A stretch of DNA of 10,080 bases, taken from NCBI GenBank assembly GCA_902805805.1, contig CADCUE010000160.1, forward strand, positions 1 through 10,080, in the 5' to 3' direction. The notes beneath the pieces were generated by a model that made no database searches, had not been told where the DNA came from, and worked only from the letters and a program-made list of their open reading frames with translations. The DNA comes from an uncultured Frankineae bacterium. GTDB taxonomy: Bacteria > Actinomycetota > Actinomycetes > Mycobacteriales > SCTD01. A program made the position numbers and the translations under genes. This document shows, in pieces, positions 7,729 to 10,080 of the stretch (the first letter of the stretch is position 1; every line of letters begins with the position of its first letter).

Positions 7729-9003
7729 GTGGGTCCCTACCTCGACCTCCTGCGACGCGAGCGCGACTTCCGGCGGACCTGGCTGGCTCAGCTCGTCGCG
7801 CTCGGCGGCGACTGGTTCGCCGTCATCCCGCTGCTCGTCCTGCTGCCCACGCTGACCGGCACGGGCGTCTGGGGCGCGGCGGTGCTGGCCGTCGACACGC
7901 TCGTGTTCGCCCTTGTCGGCCCGTACGCCGGCACGGTCGTCGACCGGCTGGACCGCCGGCGCGTCATCGTCACGGCCAACACGGTCGCCGGTCTGGCGGC
8001 CCTGCTGCTCGTGCTGGTGCGGTCCACCGCGACGGCGTGGATCGCGCTGGTGGCCATCGGGATCGTCGCAGCCGCCAAGGCCTTCGCGCAGCCCGCAGCC
8101 GCCGCGGCGCTGCCCAACCTCGTCGACCCTGACGACCTGCACACCGCGAGCGTGCTGTCCGGAGCGTCGTGGGGGACGATGCTGGCCGTCGGGGCGGCGC
8201 TCGGCGGCCTGGTGGCCGGAACGCTCGGCACCACAGCCTGCTTCGTCATCGACGCGGTCCTGCTCCTGGGCGCTGCTGCGCTGACGGCGGCCACCTCGCG
8301 TCCGTTCTCCGACCCCGCCGCCGCGCCGCGCGAGCGCCGTCCGGTGCGCGAGGACGTCGGCGAGGCACTGCGCTACGCCGGGCGCGACCGGCGCGTGCTC
8401 GCGCTGCTCACCGTCAAGGCCGGACCGGCGTTCGGCAACGGCGCGCTGTCGCTGTTCCCGCTGTACGGCGCGGCGGCGTTCGGTCTCGGGCCGCTCGGCA
8501 TCGGCCTCATGTTCAGCGCGCGCGGTCTGGGCGCCGTGCTCGGCCCGGTGCTGCTGCGCAGGCACGCTGCCGACCCGGCTCGGCTGCACCTGCTGCTGGT
8601 CGCCGGCATGACGGTGTTCGCCCTCGGCTACCTGGCGCTCGGCGTCACGACGGCGTTCTGGCTCGTGCTGCTCCTGCTGGTGCTCGCGCACGCCGGCGGC
8701 GGTGCCAACTGGGTGCTGTCGACGTACGGCCTGCAGCGGGTCGTGCCGGACGACCTGCGCGGCCGGGTCTTCAGCGCCGACTACACCCTGGCCACGCTCG
8801 TGATCGCCGGGAGCCAGGTCGTCTTCGGGCTGCTGTCCGACCACGTGCCGGCGCGGGAGCTGCTGGCCTGGGCGGGGGCCGTCGTGCTCGTCTACGCCGT
8901 CCTGTGGTGGCTGGCCACCCGGCACACCGCGGCGCCGACAGCTGCGCCGAGCTCGGCGCCGCCCACCGCCCGCGGCGCCGCCGTCCCCCCGCTGGAGGCC
9001 TGA
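7729..9003 (+). CDS. MFS transporter, DHA3-like (12-TM exporter type)
   Basis: The 424-residue protein is strongly hydrophobic, with about 10-12 membrane helices. The N-terminus FRRTWLAQLVALGGDWFAV is typical of DHA3/EntS-like major facilitator proteins, and the loop between helices 2 and 3 carries motif A as GPYAGTVVDRLDRRR (64-78), with Asp72 and the arginines. LPNLVDPDDLHTASVLSGAS in the fourth to fifth helix region and VVPDDLRGRVFS in the second half are also family-like. A Pro/Ala-rich cytoplasmic tail of about 35 residues ends the protein. The GTG at 7729 comes six bases after the thrC stop with no good ribosome binding site, suggesting coupling to thrC. DHA3 members are usually drug or siderophore efflux pumps, but insertion between thrC and thrB makes export of threonine, homoserine or a related metabolite possible; that is inference from context alone. 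Confidence 0.88.
   Translation: MGPYLDLLRRERDFRRTWLAQLVALGGDWFAVIPLLVLLPTLTGTGVWGAAVLAVDTLVFALVGPYAGTVVDRLDRRRVIVTANTVAGLAALLLVLVRSTATAWIALVAIGIVAAAKAFAQPAAAAALPNLVDPDDLHTASVLSGASWGTMLAVGAALGGLVAGTLGTTACFVIDAVLLLGAAALTAATSRPFSDPAAAPRERRPVREDVGEALRYAGRDRRVLALLTVKAGPAFGNGALSLFPLYGAAAFGLGPLGIGLMFSARGLGAVLGPVLLRRHAADPARLHLLLVAGMTVFALGYLALGVTTAFWLVLLLLVLAHAGGGANWVLSTYGLQRVVPDDLRGRVFSADYTLATLVIAGSQVVFGLLSDHVPARELLAWAGAVVLVYAVLWWLATRHTAAPTAAPSSAPPTARGAAVPPLEA
8994..8998 (+). promoter_or_regulatory. Ribosome binding site of thrB inside the transporter gene's 3' end
   Basis: GGAGG, six bases before the GTG at 9005, lies in the last codons of the MFS gene. It decides the GTG start, which follows the transporter's stop after one base. 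Confidence 0.7.
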
Positions 9004-9004
9004 C

Positions 9005-9937
9005 GTGCCGACGTTCTCGTCCGATCCGGTGCATGTGCGGGTGCCGGCGACCAGTGCCAACCTCGGCCCCGGCTTCGACAGCGCCGGTCTGGCGCTGGGC
9101 CTGCACGACGACGTGGTGGTGCGAGCCACCTCCGGTGGCCTGGACGTGGTCGTGGAAGGACAGGGGGCCGACGAGCTCCCCCGGGACGAGCGGCACCTCG
9201 TCGTGCGCGCGCTGCGCGCGGCGTTCGACCGCCTCGGCGGGCAGCCGCGCGGACTGGCCCTGCACTGCACGAACCGGATCCCGCACGCCCGCGGACTGGG
9301 CTCGTCCTCCGCCGCCATCGTCGGGGCCGTCGTCGCGGCGCGCGTCCTGGTGCAGGGCGGCGACGAGATCCTGGACGCACAGGCCAGTCTCGACCTCGCG
9401 GACGAGCTCGAGGGGCACCCGGACAACGTCGCCGCCTGCCTGCACGGCGGCGTCACCTTCGCGTGGACGGAGTCGAGCGGGCCGCGCGTCGTCCGCCTCG
9501 ACGCGCACGCCGAGCTCGCCCCGGTCGCCTTCGTTCCGGAGACCACCGCGTCGACAGCGCAGGTGCGCGGCCTGCTGCCGGCGAGCGTGCCGTACGCCGA
9601 CGCCGTCCTCAACGCCTCCCGCGCCGCGCTGCTGCCGCTCGCGCTGACCCGGGACCCCGCCCTGCTGCTGGCCGCCACCGAGGACCGCCTGCACCAGGCC
9701 TACCGCGCGCCCGCCATGCCGGCGACGGCGCGCCTGGTCGCCGCGCTGCGCGAGCAGGGTGTGCCGGCCGTCGTGAGCGGTGCCGGACCGACCGTCCTCG
9801 CGCTCACCACGCGCGCGGGCCGGGGCGCCCTGACCGGCCGGGAGCACGCGGGATGGGCCGTGCACCCGCTCGACGTCGAGGCCCGTGGCGCTCACGCAGT
9901 CACCGCGACAGGTGACGGGAACACGCCGATCGGGTGA
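9005..9937 (+). CDS. thrB: Homoserine kinase
   Basis: ThrB phosphorylates homoserine with ATP to O-phosphohomoserine, the substrate of ThrC. The 310-residue protein is a GHMP-superfamily kinase with all three blocks: motif 1 near the start (VRVPATSANLGPGFDSAGLA), the glycine-rich ATP loop IPHARGLGSSSAA (GLGSSS at 97-102), with ELEGHPDNVAACLHGG after it, and motif 3 SGAGPTVLAL (Gly259-Ala260-Gly261 at its core). Length is normal for actinobacterial ThrB. The GTG start is one base after the transporter's stop and is served by GGAGG at 8994-8998. The order hom-thrC-(MFS)-thrB supplies the complete aspartate-semialdehyde-to-threonine branch. No obvious intrinsic terminator follows. Confidence 0.98.
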   Translation: MPTFSSDPVHVRVPATSANLGPGFDSAGLALGLHDDVVVRATSGGLDVVVEGQGADELPRDERHLVVRALRAAFDRLGGQPRGLALHCTNRIPHARGLGSSSAAIVGAVVAARVLVQGGDEILDAQASLDLADELEGHPDNVAACLHGGVTFAWTESSGPRVVRLDAHAELAPVAFVPETTASTAQVRGLLPASVPYADAVLNASRAALLPLALTRDPALLLAATEDRLHQAYRAPAMPATARLVAALREQGVPAVVSGAGPTVLALTTRAGRGALTGREHAGWAVHPLDVEARGAHAVTATGDGNTPIG

Positions 9938-9942
9938 CCGTG

Positions 9943-9972
9943 TTGCTCGAGTCGTCCCGCGGCACGTACGCT
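9943..9972 (+). promoter_or_regulatory. Promoter-like site downstream of thrB, probably for the next gene (rho by synteny)
   Basis: TTGCTC (9943-9948) and TACGCT (9967-9972) are separated by 18 bases, a reasonable -35/-10 pair for an actinobacterial housekeeping sigma factor, with a start expected near 9979. In many actinobacteria thrB is followed by rho, so this may be its promoter. The gene is beyond the window; GTGAC at 10076-10080 could be its first bases. Confidence 0.5.
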
Positions 9973-9986
9973 GGTCCCGCACCAGC

Positions 9987-10072
9987 AGCCCCGCCCGGGG
10001 CTCCGTGCTCGTCGCCGGGCCGAGCGGCTCCCCGTCGCCTCCCGTACCCCCGCCCCCCCGGGTTCCGCCCGG
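9987..10072 (+). other. C-rich leader with two short hairpins before the next gene
   Basis: AGCCCC (9987-9992) pairs with GGGGCT (9997-10002) around a 4-base loop. CCGGG (10058-10062) pairs with CCCGG (10068-10072) around a 5-base loop, just ahead of possible GTG starts. Between them, 10028-10059 is C-rich and G-poor, the composition expected of a Rho-binding region. No terminator T-run is present. The regulatory role is inferred. Confidence 0.35.
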
Positions 10073-10080
10073 TGCGTGAC

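Overview
The window reads as chromosomal DNA from a high-GC actinobacterium. Codons end almost always in G or C, GTG starts are common, several starts have a TAnnnT box placed as for leaderless transcripts, and the gene order argS-lysA-hom-thrC-thrB is an actinobacterial core arrangement. I cannot name the genus; a Geodermatophilus/Frankia-like lineage is a guess from the neighbourhood only.

Left part (1-2072): the C-terminal end of a DeoR-family sugar regulator, then about 400 bases with no convincing gene. Next come tRNA-Arg(CCG) on the minus strand, a stand-alone receiver-domain response regulator (plus strand), and a convergent gene for a membrane-anchored DUF3105 protein. The tRNA and the response regulator are divergent, and so are the DUF3105 gene and argS.

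Main part (2073-9937): seven same-strand, tightly packed genes that look like one operon: argS (arginyl-tRNA synthetase), lysA (diaminopimelate decarboxylase), an 81-residue membrane protein with a Cys-x-Cys-Cys tail, hom (homoserine dehydrogenase with ACT domain), thrC (threonine synthase), a DHA3-type MFS transporter, and thrB (homoserine kinase). The largest gap is 40 bases (hom-thrC), and three junctions overlap. LysA makes lysine from meso-diaminopimelate. Hom, ThrB and ThrC convert aspartate semialdehyde to threonine. The two unassigned membrane proteins sit inside this amino-acid run and are the most interesting items.

Right edge (9938-10080): a promoter-like region with a C-rich untranslated stretch, placed where rho usually follows thrB in actinobacteria; the next gene itself is not visible. 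I saw no CRISPR array, insertion sequence, prophage or defence system. Most of the window is ordinary housekeeping DNA.
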